A stretch of DNA of 62,178 bases from an uncultured Roseburia sp. GTDB taxonomy: Bacteria; Bacillota; Clostridia; Lachnospirales; Lachnospiraceae. How positions within the stretch are numbered: the stretch's first letter is position 1; every line of letters starts with the position of its first letter. Made by a program: the position numbers and the translations under genes. Shown one piece after another: positions 17,430 through 26,253 of the stretch. The stretch is from positions 1 through 62,178 of the forward strand of contig CAKQXQ010000012.1 of assembly GCA_934292805.1 (NCBI GenBank), in the 5' to 3' direction. The notes below the pieces were generated by a model that did not search any database, was not told the origin of the DNA, and saw only the letters and a list, made by a program, of their open reading frames with translations.

Positions 17430-17458
17430 TTGTCATATTTGCGAAATTTCGTTACAAT
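17430..17458 (+). promoter_or_regulatory. Candidate promoter for the comEA gene cluster
   Basis: TTGTCA (17430-17435) and TACAAT (17453-17458) are 17 bases apart; the spacer contains the palindrome CGAAATTTCG (17442-17451). Confidence 0.6.
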
Positions 17459-17532
17459 AAAAACATCAGGCATTTGAGGACTCTTTTCATTCCTTTTGCA
17501 TTTATAGTGTAAAAAGAAGAAGGGAGAATGCG

Positions 17533-18108
17533 ATGAGGGAAAAAGCAAGATTATTCCTGGCAGTTGTATTTACTCTGCTTGTGGCAGGGGGATGCGGTGC
17601 CGGGAATAATGTGTATATGGAGAAAGTGACAGAAGAGGCGGCTGGAACAGTGACCGAGGAACAGGATGTGGCAGAACAAAAGCAGGAATCCTGCTATGTC
17701 TATGTCTGTGGGGCTGTACTTGTTCCGGGTGTTTATGAGATTCCGGCAGATGGAAGAGTCTATGAGGCCATAAAGGCAGCCGGTGGTCTGACAGAAGGGG
17801 CATGTGCAGAAGCCATAAATCAGGCAGAGCGTGTGTCAGATGGTCAGATGATAAGGATTCCGACAGAGGAAGAAGTCAGTGAATGGGACAGGAAAAAAGA
17901 GGCAGATGATGATGGCAGGATGGACATTAATCATGCAAGCGTGGCTGATTTTATGACACTTCCGGGAATCGGAGCATCCAAGGCGGAAGCACTTGTGTCG
18001 TACCGCGAGGCAAAAGGCGGATTTTCTTCCATTGAAGATATTATGAATGTAGATGGAATCAAAAAGGGAGTTTTTGATAAAATCAAAGATAGAATAAAGG
18101 TTAACTGA
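17533..18108 (+). CDS. comEA: ComEA-like helix-hairpin-helix DNA-binding lipoprotein
   Basis: This 191-residue exported protein has an SLBB-type domain (about 55-115; YVYVCGAVLVPGVYEIP) and a C-terminal HhH DNA-binding domain (about 130-190; DINHASVADFMTLPGIGASK). ComEA is the surface DNA receptor for transformation. The signal sequence ends in VAGGC, so it may be lipid anchored rather than held by a transmembrane helix as in Bacillus. AGGGAG (17521-17526) precedes the ATG. comEC lies 3 kb downstream, separated by a two-component system and a GerMN lipoprotein. Competence itself is not demonstrated. Confidence 0.85.
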   Translation: MREKARLFLAVVFTLLVAGGCGAGNNVYMEKVTEEAAGTVTEEQDVAEQKQESCYVYVCGAVLVPGVYEIPADGRVYEAIKAAGGLTEGACAEAINQAERVSDGQMIRIPTEEEVSEWDRKKEADDDGRMDINHASVADFMTLPGIGASKAEALVSYREAKGGFSSIEDIMNVDGIKKGVFDKIKDRIKVN

Positions 18109-18119
18109 AAGGTATGGAA

Positions 18120-18812
18120 ATGGCAAAAAAAGTTCTTGTTGTTGATGATGAAAAATTAATCGTAAAGGGTATCCGTTTCAGTCTTGAACAGGATGGAATG
18201 GAAGTAGACTGCGCATATGATGGGGAGGAAGCCTTAAAGATGGCAACAGAGAATCATTACGATATGATTCTTTTAGATATTATGCTTCCAAAATTAGATG
18301 GATTTGAAGTGTGTCAGCGGATCCGCGAATTCTCCAATATGCCGATCGTTATGCTCACTGCCAAAGGGGATGACATGGATAAGATCCTGGGACTTGAATA
18401 TGGAGCAGACGATTATATCACAAAGCCATTCAATATTCTTGAGGTCAAAGCAAGAATTAAAGCCATTATGAGAAGAACTGCCGGAAGCCAGCCGAAGATT
18501 GAAGATTCCAAGCAGATCGAAGATGGAGATTTGAGATTAGACTGCGAAAGCAGAAGATTATTTATTCTTGGCAGGGAAGTGAATCTTACTGCGAAGGAAT
18601 TTGACCTTCTTGAACTTTTTGTCAATCATCCGAATAAGGTTTACAGCAGGGAAAATCTGCTGAATCTTGTATGGGGGTATGAATATCCCGGGGATGTAAG
18701 GACAGTTGATGTCCATGTAAGACGTCTCAGGGAGAAGATCGAGAAGAATCCAAGTGAACCAAAATACGTACATACCAAGTGGGGTGTGGGATACTACTAT
18801 TATCAGAATTAG
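18120..18812 (+). CDS. OmpR/PhoB-family response regulator
   Basis: This 230-residue protein has a receiver domain with the acidic pair DD (9-10), phospho-acceptor Asp53 in LLDIMLPKLDG and the conserved Lys in LTAKGDD. The C-terminal winged-helix domain (about 130-228) ends in VRRLREKIE and KWGVGYYY, typical of OmpR DNA-binding domains. I start it at the second ATG (18120), 7 bases after GAAAGG (18107-18112). It directly precedes its presumed kinase. Confidence 0.93.
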   Translation: MAKKVLVVDDEKLIVKGIRFSLEQDGMEVDCAYDGEEALKMATENHYDMILLDIMLPKLDGFEVCQRIREFSNMPIVMLTAKGDDMDKILGLEYGADDYITKPFNILEVKARIKAIMRRTAGSQPKIEDSKQIEDGDLRLDCESRRLFILGREVNLTAKEFDLLELFVNHPNKVYSRENLLNLVWGYEYPGDVRTVDVHVRRLREKIEKNPSEPKYVHTKWGVGYYYYQN

Positions 18813-18826
18813 TCAGGGTGTGCAAA

Positions 18827-20269
18827 ATGTCCAGATTCAAAGGCGTTATTGATTTTATGAAAAGCCTGAAGTTCAGGCTGATCCTTTTTTTCATTCTTTT
18901 TGGGATCATACCGGGAATCATATTGAAAGTCTGTGTGGTGAAGACGTATGAGAACCGTGCTGTGTCCATTAAAACAAGTGAGATCTTAAGCCAGACAAAA
19001 ATACTGGCGAACCAGATCGTATCGAATAATTATCTGAATCATCCGGATTCTATGATCATCAATGCAGAATTAGATCAGATGTCCAATATTTACGATGGAA
19101 GAGTTATGGTCATTGATCACAGTTTCCATATCATAAAAGATACGTATGATCTGGATACAAACAAAACAATCATCTCCAAAGAAGTGATTGAGAGTTATAA
19201 AGGAGAAGAAATTAAAAAATACGATGCAGAGAACCGTTATATTGAGCTGACTGTTCCGCTGGTTCAAACGAACGAGGTAAGCAATGCCAGAAAGATCATG
19301 GGAGTCATGCTTGTGAGTGTTTCAACGGACAGCATTGATCTGAATATGGATTATCTGGCAAGAAACGCATATGTGGTACAGCTGATCTGTGCAGTCGCAG
19401 CAGTCTTTCTTGCTGTGATCTTAAGCATCCAGATGGTGAAGCCATTTCACAAGATGTCGAAATCCATTGACGAGATCAGAACCGGATATGGAGAAGATGT
19501 TCTTGAAATCAATGATTATACCGAAACAGCGGAGATTTGTGCAAAATTTAACGATCTGCTTGGACGGATGAAGGTTCTTGATGATTCCAGACAGGAGTTT
19601 GTATCCAATGTATCGCATGAGCTTAAGACACCGCTTACTTCCATGAAGGTTCTGGCAGATTCTTTGAATGCAATGGAAGATGTGCCGGTTGAATTATACA
19701 AAGAATTTATGGGTGACATCGGAAATGAGATCGACAGAGAGACGAAGATCATCAATGATCTGCTTTCGCTTGTTAAAATGGACAAATCAGCAGCAGATCT
19801 AAACGTTGAGAATCTGAATATCAATGAACTTTTGGAACAGATATTAAAGAGATTAAAGCCGATTGCAGAGAAGCAGAATGTCGAGCTTGTTCTTGAGAGC
19901 TTCCGACCGGTATCTGCTGATGTGGATGAGGTAAAGATCACACTTGCTTTTACTAATCTGATCGAAAACGCGATTAAGTATAATAAACCTGGTGGATGGG
20001 TACATGTTACGCTGAATGCGGATCACCAGTATTTCTATCTCAAGGTGGAGGATACAGGGATAGGAATCCCGGAAGATTCACTGGAACATATTTATGAGAG
20101 ATTTTACCGGGTAGACAAATCTCATTCCAGAGAGATCGGTGGAACAGGACTGGGACTTGCTATTACAAGAAATGCGATCCTGATGCACCGTGGCGCAATT
20201 AAGGTATTTAGTACTGAGGGCGAGGGAACGATCTTTAATGTCAGAATACCATTAAATTATATTTCATAA
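18827..20269 (+). CDS. Membrane sensor histidine kinase
   Basis: This 480-residue kinase has two membrane segments (about 15-37 and 183-205) flanking an extracellular sensor of about 145 residues, then a HAMP-like linker. The HisKA motif is VSHELKTPL (His264), followed by the N box NLIENAIKYN, G1 DTGIGIPEDS, F box YERFYRVDKSH and G2 GGTGLGLAIT. I start it at the ATG at 18827, after AGGG (18815-18818). It pairs with the preceding regulator; the following GerMN lipoprotein could act on its sensor domain, as LpqB does on MtrB. Confidence 0.92.
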   Translation: MSRFKGVIDFMKSLKFRLILFFILFGIIPGIILKVCVVKTYENRAVSIKTSEILSQTKILANQIVSNNYLNHPDSMIINAELDQMSNIYDGRVMVIDHSFHIIKDTYDLDTNKTIISKEVIESYKGEEIKKYDAENRYIELTVPLVQTNEVSNARKIMGVMLVSVSTDSIDLNMDYLARNAYVVQLICAVAAVFLAVILSIQMVKPFHKMSKSIDEIRTGYGEDVLEINDYTETAEICAKFNDLLGRMKVLDDSRQEFVSNVSHELKTPLTSMKVLADSLNAMEDVPVELYKEFMGDIGNEIDRETKIINDLLSLVKMDKSAADLNVENLNINELLEQILKRLKPIAEKQNVELVLESFRPVSADVDEVKITLAFTNLIENAIKYNKPGGWVHVTLNADHQYFYLKVEDTGIGIPEDSLEHIYERFYRVDKSHSREIGGTGLGLAITRNAILMHRGAIKVFSTEGEGTIFNVRIPLNYIS

Positions 20270-20289
20270 AACGACTGGAGAGGCATTAC

Positions 20290-21246
20290 ATGAAGAAGTT
20301 TTTTTCAGTTCTGTTACTGATGGCTGCAGCATTTCTTTTTGCGTCCTGTGGAACAGGAGAAAAAGAGAGCAAATATTATATCGAATATTTGAATAAAGAT
20401 AAAACCGGGATTGTTCAGGCTGAATATGAACCTGTGGCAGAGGATACCGATGGATTGATCAATGAATTTCTTGCGGCATTATGTTCAGAACCCGACGATG
20501 TTGATTGCAGAAAACCGATTCCGAATGATGTTGAGATTACAAAGTACTCCCTGGATGGAGCACTGCTTACGCTATATTTTGATGCCGACTATCTGAAGAT
20601 GAACGAAGTAGAAGAGGTGTTGTGCAGGGCGGCGATCGTGCGTACAATGACGCAGATCAACGGAGTAGACTGCTTAAGTTTTTATGTGGATGAAAAGTCA
20701 CTGACAGATGCGAATGGCAAGATTATCGGAACAATGTATGCGGACAGCTTTGTGGAAAATCCGGGAGAACAGATCAATTCGATCCAGAATACAAATCTTA
20801 CACTGTATTTTTCCAATGAGACAGGAGATGCACTTGTCAGAGAATCAAGAAAGGTTCATTATAGCAGCAATATTTCTCTGGAAAAGCTGATCATGGAACA
20901 GTTGCTGGAAGGACCTGAGACATCTGGGGCAAAGTCTGCTCTTCCGACAGGTACAAAGTTAGTCAGTGTTACCCTGGTAGATGGGGTTTGCTATGTGAGT
21001 CTTGATGATGCGTTTAAGAACCAGGACTATTCAGTGCAGGAGGCAATTGTAATCTATTCTATTGTGGATTCGCTGACAGAACTTCCTACCATAAGCAAGG
21101 TTCAGATTTCGGTAAATGGGGATACCAGTGGAGTTTATCGCGACAACTTTAATCTGTCAGATATGTATGACAGAAATCTTGACTACGTTGCAGGAGGCAG
21201 GAAGGAAGATACCGGAAATACATCCGGCACGGAGATGGAGGATTAA
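20290..21246 (+). CDS. GerMN-domain lipoprotein (GerM/LpqB-like)
   Basis: This 318-residue lipoprotein has a lipobox FASC (Cys20) and two GerMN repeats (about 45-145 and 165-285). The second carries the family pattern LLEGPETSGAKSALPTGTKL. GerMN domains occur in B. subtilis GerM (sporulation and germination) and in actinobacterial LpqB. It lies just behind a response regulator-kinase pair, the same order as mtrA-mtrB-lpqB. Its tail contains the ribosome binding site of comEC (GGAGG at 21237-21241). Confidence 0.85.
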   Translation: MKKFFSVLLLMAAAFLFASCGTGEKESKYYIEYLNKDKTGIVQAEYEPVAEDTDGLINEFLAALCSEPDDVDCRKPIPNDVEITKYSLDGALLTLYFDADYLKMNEVEEVLCRAAIVRTMTQINGVDCLSFYVDEKSLTDANGKIIGTMYADSFVENPGEQINSIQNTNLTLYFSNETGDALVRESRKVHYSSNISLEKLIMEQLLEGPETSGAKSALPTGTKLVSVTLVDGVCYVSLDDAFKNQDYSVQEAIVIYSIVDSLTELPTISKVQISVNGDTSGVYRDNFNLSDMYDRNLDYVAGGRKEDTGNTSGTEMED

Positions 21247-21252
21247 ATTTAA

Positions 21253-23574
21253 GTGTACAAGAGGCCATTGTGTGGAATGGCATCTGGATTTATTCTTGGA
21301 ATAATAATGGCAAAGTATGAAAAATGGTATCTGGCGGCTTTGCTGCCGGGTATCCTTTTTCAACAGTTTTTTGAATACATATCCTGGCAGAGACAGGAAA
21401 ATAAAAGAGTGTCTGTTATTGGGAAGATGCTGGTCTGGCAGCTTTTGACGATTGCTTTTTTTACTGCAGGATATTGGCATTTCCAGGAAGAAGAGCTGAA
21501 AAGAGGTGCGTATGCAGATATTCTTGTGGATGGAAAGCACGTACAGGTGTCAGGTACTCTTTCAGGAAAAGAATATAAAAACGGACAGTATGTCTACTGT
21601 CTGGATCATTGTACTCTGAGTGCTAAGGGAAAAACAATTCCATGCAATCAGATTCTTTTTTATCAGAAAACCGATCACTATTCGATCGGACAACCCCTTA
21701 ATGTGGAAGGAATCATAAAATTATGGGAAAAAGCATCAAATGAGGGTATGTTTGATGCAGACAGATTTTACCGATCCAGGAAAATAGAATGTAAACTTTC
21801 TGACGCAAAAATAAAAGGTGCTTCGGAAACGTTTTGCCAGTTTCCGGAGAGGCTATTCCGGCTGCGGTGCAGGATCACAAAAGTTTATAGCACTTATTTA
21901 TGTAAGGATGAGGCTGGAATTATAGCAACTATGGCATTGGGAGATAAAAGCCTTCTGGATAAAGAAACCAGAAAACTGTATCAGTCTGCGGGAATTTCAC
22001 ATATTCTTGCAATTTCCGGACTTCATATTTCAGTGATCGGAATGGGACTGTACCATTTCCTGCGAAAAATCAGGTTTTCTTTCGGTTTTTCCGGGATCGT
22101 AGCAGGCACAGTGATTATTGGATATGGAATTTTATCTGGATTTGGAACCTCTGCAAAGAGGGCAGTCTGCATGTTTATATTGATGCTTATTGCACAGTGG
22201 ATGGGAAGAAGCTATGATACATTATCAGCATTGGGATTTTCTGCGATCGTTATTTTGTGGGAAAATCCATATCTGATCACTTATGAGGGTTTTCTTTTGT
22301 CTTATGCAGCAGTGCTTGGGATTGCAGTGATTGGAAGAATGCTTGTAAAGATCGAAAAACCATTTTTTTCACTGGAAGAAAAATTTTTGGTCAGCCTTTC
22401 TATCCAGGTTGCGACTGTGCCTTTGTGTGCGTATTTTTTTTATGAAATACCGGTATGGTCAATGCTTACAAATTTTTTTGTTTTACCGTTGATCGGATCA
22501 TTATTGTTTCTTGCACTTGCAGGAGGGATTTTGGGCATATTTTTTTCTGTTCCGGCAAGATGGATTTTTAACGTCTGCCACTGGATTCTGTGCTTTTACA
22601 GGAAAATATGTGAAACGGGAGCAAGGCTTCCCGGAGCAATGCATATCACCGGGCAGCCGGATATCTATAAACTCGTTTTCTATTATAGTATTCTGTCAGG
22701 TGTGCTGTGGATGATGAAAAGACGGGAAAACAGAAGAGGATTTTCTGTGATTGCAGTTGTTCTGCTGGTGTTCCTTTTGAATCAGCCGCTGCGTGGTTTT
22801 GAAATGGATGTATTAGATGTTGGACAGGGAGACGGAATTTTCCTTCATTCAGAGAGTAATGTGTCTTTTTTCTTCGATGGCGGAAGTACAGACGTGAAAA
22901 ATGTTGGTGAACAGAGAATACTCCCCTTTTTTAAGGCAAAGGGAATACAAAAAATTGATTACTGGGTGATAAGCCATACAGATAAAGATCATATTTCTGG
23001 ATTGGAAGAAGTGCTGCAAAGCGGCTATCCGGTTACGAATCTTATTTTTTCCAAATACATCATTGCGGATGAAGCATATGAAGAACTTATCGGAATTGCA
23101 GAGAACTATGGATGCCGGATTTTAAAAATGGACAGGAACGATGCGGTCACGGATGGCAGGATGCGGCTGGAATGCGTTTTCCCGGATGCGTCATATCAAA
23201 GCGATGATAAAAATGCAATGTCTCTCGTAGTGCAATACGAGGAGAATGGATTTTCGGGACTGTTTACAGGTGATATCAGCAGCATAGAAGAACATTATCT
23301 GACAGATAATGGATTTGCAGAAAAAGTAACTTATTATAAATCCGCACATCATGGGTCAAAGCATTCCAATAGTGCAGAATTTTTAAAGACTCTTTCGCCG
23401 GAGGAGACAACCATTTCCTGTGGCAGGGAAAACAGTTACGGACATCCGGGAAAGGAGGCAGTTTCCAATATAAAAGAATCCGGAAGCAGGCTGTTTCTGA
23501 CAACAGAGAGCGGAAGGATCCGGTTGCGGATGAAAGACGGAAAAATAATTGTTGACGAGTATTTTAAGAAATAA
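21253..23574 (+). CDS. comEC: ComEC/Rec2-family DNA uptake channel
   Basis: This 773-residue protein has N-terminal membrane helices and an OB-like extracellular domain (about 60-200). The Competence domain (about 215-490) includes AGISHILAISGLHISVIGMG. The C-terminal metallo-beta-lactamase-like domain (about 515-770) has DVGQGDGIFL, SHTDKDH and SAHHGSKHS. ComEC carries single-stranded DNA across the membrane during transformation. The start is a GTG at 21253 with GGAGG 11 bases upstream, inside the previous gene. It is full length for the family, so DNA uptake is plausible, but ComEB, ComF and pilus genes are not seen here. Confidence 0.92.
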   Translation: MYKRPLCGMASGFILGIIMAKYEKWYLAALLPGILFQQFFEYISWQRQENKRVSVIGKMLVWQLLTIAFFTAGYWHFQEEELKRGAYADILVDGKHVQVSGTLSGKEYKNGQYVYCLDHCTLSAKGKTIPCNQILFYQKTDHYSIGQPLNVEGIIKLWEKASNEGMFDADRFYRSRKIECKLSDAKIKGASETFCQFPERLFRLRCRITKVYSTYLCKDEAGIIATMALGDKSLLDKETRKLYQSAGISHILAISGLHISVIGMGLYHFLRKIRFSFGFSGIVAGTVIIGYGILSGFGTSAKRAVCMFILMLIAQWMGRSYDTLSALGFSAIVILWENPYLITYEGFLLSYAAVLGIAVIGRMLVKIEKPFFSLEEKFLVSLSIQVATVPLCAYFFYEIPVWSMLTNFFVLPLIGSLLFLALAGGILGIFFSVPARWIFNVCHWILCFYRKICETGARLPGAMHITGQPDIYKLVFYYSILSGVLWMMKRRENRRGFSVIAVVLLVFLLNQPLRGFEMDVLDVGQGDGIFLHSESNVSFFFDGGSTDVKNVGEQRILPFFKAKGIQKIDYWVISHTDKDHISGLEEVLQSGYPVTNLIFSKYIIADEAYEELIGIAENYGCRILKMDRNDAVTDGRMRLECVFPDASYQSDDKNAMSLVVQYEENGFSGLFTGDISSIEEHYLTDNGFAEKVTYYKSAHHGSKHSNSAEFLKTLSPEETTISCGRENSYGHPGKEAVSNIKESGSRLFLTTESGRIRLRMKDGKIIVDEYFKK

Positions 23575-23597
23575 GAATTTGTGATAAAATAAGTGCC

Positions 23598-24575
23598 ATG
23601 AAGACAATTGATGAAGATATTAAAAACGGACAATTTAAAAGAGTATATTTACTATATGGAGAAGAAGCTTACCTGAAGAAGCAGTACAAGGATAAACTGA
23701 AGGCAGCACTGATTTCACAGGATGACACTATGAACATGGCAGCTTATGAAGGGAAGAATATCAATCCGAAGGAACTGATCGATCTGTCAGAGACACTTCC
23801 TTTTTTTGCAGACCGCAGAGTGATCCTTATAGAAAACAGCGGTTTCTTTAAAGGCAGTCCGGAAGAACTGGCAGAATATATGGATCAGATCCCGGATACA
23901 ACAACATTTCTTTTTGTGGAAGAGGAAGTAGACAAAAGGTCGAAATTATACAAGGCTGTGAAAAACACTGGCAGTATCGTGGAATTTGCACCACAGACAG
24001 AGGAACTTCTGACGAGATGGATATTGTCAAGACTGAAAAAGGAAGGAAAAAATATAAAGGGCTCTGTAATGCAGCTTCTTTTAAGCAGAACAGGGACGGA
24101 TATGGGGAATATTGATCGTGAACTGGAGAAGCTGATCTGTTATTGCATGGATAAGGATGTGATCGAAGCAGCAGATGTGGAAGCAATCACAACGGAGCAG
24201 ACGACAAACAAGATTTTCGATATGGTTAATGCCATCGCTGAGCATAATCAGCGATGGGCATTGGATCTTTATTATGATCTGCTTACTTTAAAAGAGCCGC
24301 CGATGAGGATCATGTATCTGATCACCAGACAGTTCATGATTCTGCTGAACGTCAAGGATATGGCAGGAAAAGGATTTGATAATAATACGATCGCTAAGAA
24401 TGCCGGGGTTCCGCCTTTTGCAGTAAGAAGAAATCTTACACAGGCGAAAGGATTTGCCATAAAGCAGTTAAAACAGGCGATCAGTGATGGAGCAGAGTAC
24501 GAAGAAGCAATAAAGACCGGACGAATGAATGATCAGATGGCAGTAGAGCTTTTTCTGATGAAGTACAGCAAATAA
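23598..24575 (+). CDS. holA: DNA polymerase III delta subunit
   Basis: This 325-residue protein belongs to the HolA (YqeN) clamp-loader family. It begins with the short form of the N-terminal domain (FKRVYLLYGEEAYLKKQYKDKL), typical of delta, which opens the sliding clamp and lacks functional Walker motifs. The C-terminal part contains NKIFDMVNAIAEHN and LITRQFMILL, as in other delta subunits. Its place between comEC and rpsT matches B. subtilis. Confidence 0.93.
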   Translation: MKTIDEDIKNGQFKRVYLLYGEEAYLKKQYKDKLKAALISQDDTMNMAAYEGKNINPKELIDLSETLPFFADRRVILIENSGFFKGSPEELAEYMDQIPDTTTFLFVEEEVDKRSKLYKAVKNTGSIVEFAPQTEELLTRWILSRLKKEGKNIKGSVMQLLLSRTGTDMGNIDRELEKLICYCMDKDVIEAADVEAITTEQTTNKIFDMVNAIAEHNQRWALDLYYDLLTLKEPPMRIMYLITRQFMILLNVKDMAGKGFDNNTIAKNAGVPPFAVRRNLTQAKGFAIKQLKQAISDGAEYEEAIKTGRMNDQMAVELFLMKYSK

Positions 24576-24578
24576 AAA

Positions 24579-24730
24579 AGAATCTCGCTTGCGAGATTCT
24601 CCGCCTGCGGCGGGTCGCAATATGCGACATACTTCTTATCCGCCGCAGTGCGATCCTCGCGGAGCCTTTTTTATGTAATGGAAACGAAGTTTCCTATTAC
24701 ATAAAAAGAGAATCCCGCAAGCGGGATTCT
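24579..24730. repeat. Hairpin-bounded intergenic element (possible REP/MITE-like sequence)
   Basis: The 152-base stretch is bounded by two nearly identical palindromes: AGAATCTCGC-TT-GCGAGATTCT (24579-24600) and AGAATCCCGC-AA-GCGGGATTCT (24709-24730). Between them lies a branched stem, in which CTCCGC (24599-24604) pairs with GCGGAG (24659-24664) and CTGCGGCGG (24605-24613) with CCGCCGCAG (24640-24648), enclosing TCGCA/TGCGA. A further long hairpin of about 18 pairs occupies 24668-24707. No open frame, transposase or target-site duplication is obvious. It is more GC-rich than its surroundings. No second copy was noticed in the window. Confidence 0.65.
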
Positions 24731-24741
24731 TCATAAGAAAC

Positions 24742-24774
24742 AAAAAACACCAGTATGACGGTACTGGTGTTTTT
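24742..24774 (-). terminator. rpsT terminator (bidirectional sequence)
   Basis: AACACCAGTA (24746-24755) pairs with TACTGGTGTT (24762-24771). It is flanked by an A-run on the left (a U-run for rpsT) and by T's on the right, so it could also end holA transcripts. The perfect palindrome AAATTCGCGAATTT follows at 24775-24788. Confidence 0.85.
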
Positions 24775-24802
24775 AAATTCGCGAATTTTAATTTATCTTC
24801 TA

Positions 24803-25066
24803 TTAAGCCATTGCGTTAACAAGCTTTGTTAAACGGGAAACTTTTCTAGCAGAATTGTTTTTGTGGTAGATACCCTTAGAAGCAGCACTCTCGATAGTAG
24901 AAATTGCAGCTGTTAATGCAGCTTTTGCAGCTTCCTTATCGTTTGCAGCAACAGCAGCCTCAACTTTCTTAGTTGCTGTCTTAACTTCGGATCTGATAGA
25001 TTTGTTTCTAGCAGCTCTTGTTTCAGTTACTAAAATTCTCTTTTTTGCAGATTTAATGTTAGCCAA
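24803..25066 (-). CDS. rpsT: 30S ribosomal protein S20
   Basis: This 87-residue, Lys/Ala-rich, helical protein binds 16S rRNA. The family start ANIKSAKKRI is preceded by a TTG codon (complement of 25064-25066), and GGAGG lies 8 bases before it on the minus strand. An in-frame upstream GTG falls inside that ribosome binding site, so TTG is the natural start. E. coli rpsT also uses UUG, as part of S20 autoregulation. The leader from the proposed promoter is about 85 bases. Confidence 0.95.
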   Translation of the reverse strand: MANIKSAKKRILVTETRAARNKSIRSEVKTATKKVEAAVAANDKEAAKAALTAAISTIESAASKGIYHKNNSARKVSRLTKLVNAMA

Positions 25067-25158
25067 TCTGTACACCTCCAATTTATATATGATTGTAATT
25101 GTTCATGATTGTTACATTAAAGCCGGACACGGACAGTTCAATGTAAACATACTAGACG

Positions 25159-25187
25159 AGTATAAGACATTTTTATTCTGTTGTCAA
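25159..25187 (-). promoter_or_regulatory. Strong candidate rpsT promoter
   Basis: On the minus strand a consensus TTGACA (25187-25182) and TATACT (25164-25159) are 17 bases apart. Confidence 0.8.
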
Positions 25188-25216
25188 TAAGAAAAAAAGG
25201 GTTTTTACAAAAAATC

Positions 25217-25246
25217 TGAGTATTTTTCAGAAAAAAAGACATACTG
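25217..25246 (+). promoter_or_regulatory. Candidate sigma-G/sigma-F promoter of gpr
   Basis: TGAGTA (25217-25222) and CATACTG (25240-25246), 17 bases apart, resemble the sigma-G consensus TGAATA / CATACTA. They lie 31 bases before the gpr start. Forespore control of gpr is established in Bacillus. Confidence 0.6.
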
Positions 25247-25277
25247 AACGTAAAGAATACGTAGGTTGGAGGAAAAG

Positions 25278-26225
25278 ATGTATCAGATCAGGACAGACCT
25301 TGCATTGGAAACACAGGAAAAGATGCAGGAAGAGAAGGCAGAGTTAAAGGGCGTAAGTTTTTCGGAGGAAAAAGTAAGTCCGGATTTAACGATCAGCACA
25401 GTCGTTATAGAAACGGAAAACGGAGCCAAAGCAATGGGAAAGCCGAGAGGCACATATATTACAATAGAAGCCGGAAATATGGACGAGGAAGATGAAAACT
25501 ATCACAGAGAGATATCAATACAGCTTGCGAAAGTGATAAAAAGACTTATGCCGGAATACAGAAAGGATGCATCCATTCTGATCGTTGGTCTTGGAAACCG
25601 AGGGGTGACGCCGGATTCTCTTGGACCCGGAGTGGTTGATAATCTTTGTATCACAAGGCATATCATCAAAGAGTATGGCACCTGTGCTTTCGGAAGAACA
25701 CACATGAACCGCATCAGCAGTATCGTGCCGGGAGTTATGGCACAGACAGGGATGGAATCAGAGGAGATCGTAGAGGGGATTGTAAAAGAGACACACCCGG
25801 ATATGGTGATCGTAGTAGATGCACTGGCAGCCAGAAATACAAGAAGATTAAACCGTACGATCCAGGTAACAGATACCGGGATCAATCCCGGGAGTGGAGT
25901 AGGAAACCATAGACATGCCCTGAACCGGCAAAATATAGGGGTCCCGGTTTTGGCTGTAGGGGTTCCAACTGTTGTGGATGCGGTTTTGATCGTCAGCGAT
26001 GCCATGCATAATTTTATTTCGGCAATGAACCAGAACAGAGAGATACAAAATCTGGGGAATACATTCGGAAGGCTGGATGAAAACGAAAAATATCAGCTGA
26101 TCAGGGAATTGCTTTCCCCGAATTTAAATACAATGTTTGTAACTCCAAAAGATATAGACGAATCCATAAAACGCCTGAGCTATACAATTTCTGAAGGATT
26201 AAATATTGCATTTTCTGATGCATAG
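25278..26225 (+). CDS. gpr: Spore germination protease (GPR endopeptidase)
   Basis: This 315-residue protein belongs to family A25. GPR is made as a zymogen in the forespore and degrades small acid-soluble proteins at germination. The N-terminus RTDLALE is the usual propeptide and processing region. ILIVGLGNRGVTPDSLGPGVVDNL and DALAARNTRRLNRTIQVTDTGINPGSGVGN are highly conserved family segments. I start it at the ATG at 25278 after GGAGG (25268-25272). The following gene is spoIIP, as in Bacillus, and a sigma-G-like promoter precedes it. It shows that the organism has sporulation machinery. Confidence 0.95.
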   Translation: MYQIRTDLALETQEKMQEEKAELKGVSFSEEKVSPDLTISTVVIETENGAKAMGKPRGTYITIEAGNMDEEDENYHREISIQLAKVIKRLMPEYRKDASILIVGLGNRGVTPDSLGPGVVDNLCITRHIIKEYGTCAFGRTHMNRISSIVPGVMAQTGMESEEIVEGIVKETHPDMVIVVDALAARNTRRLNRTIQVTDTGINPGSGVGNHRHALNRQNIGVPVLAVGVPTVVDAVLIVSDAMHNFISAMNQNREIQNLGNTFGRLDENEKYQLIRELLSPNLNTMFVTPKDIDESIKRLSYTISEGLNIAFSDA

Positions 26226-26253
26226 AAAGAAATGACAAAGCATAATCTTTTCT

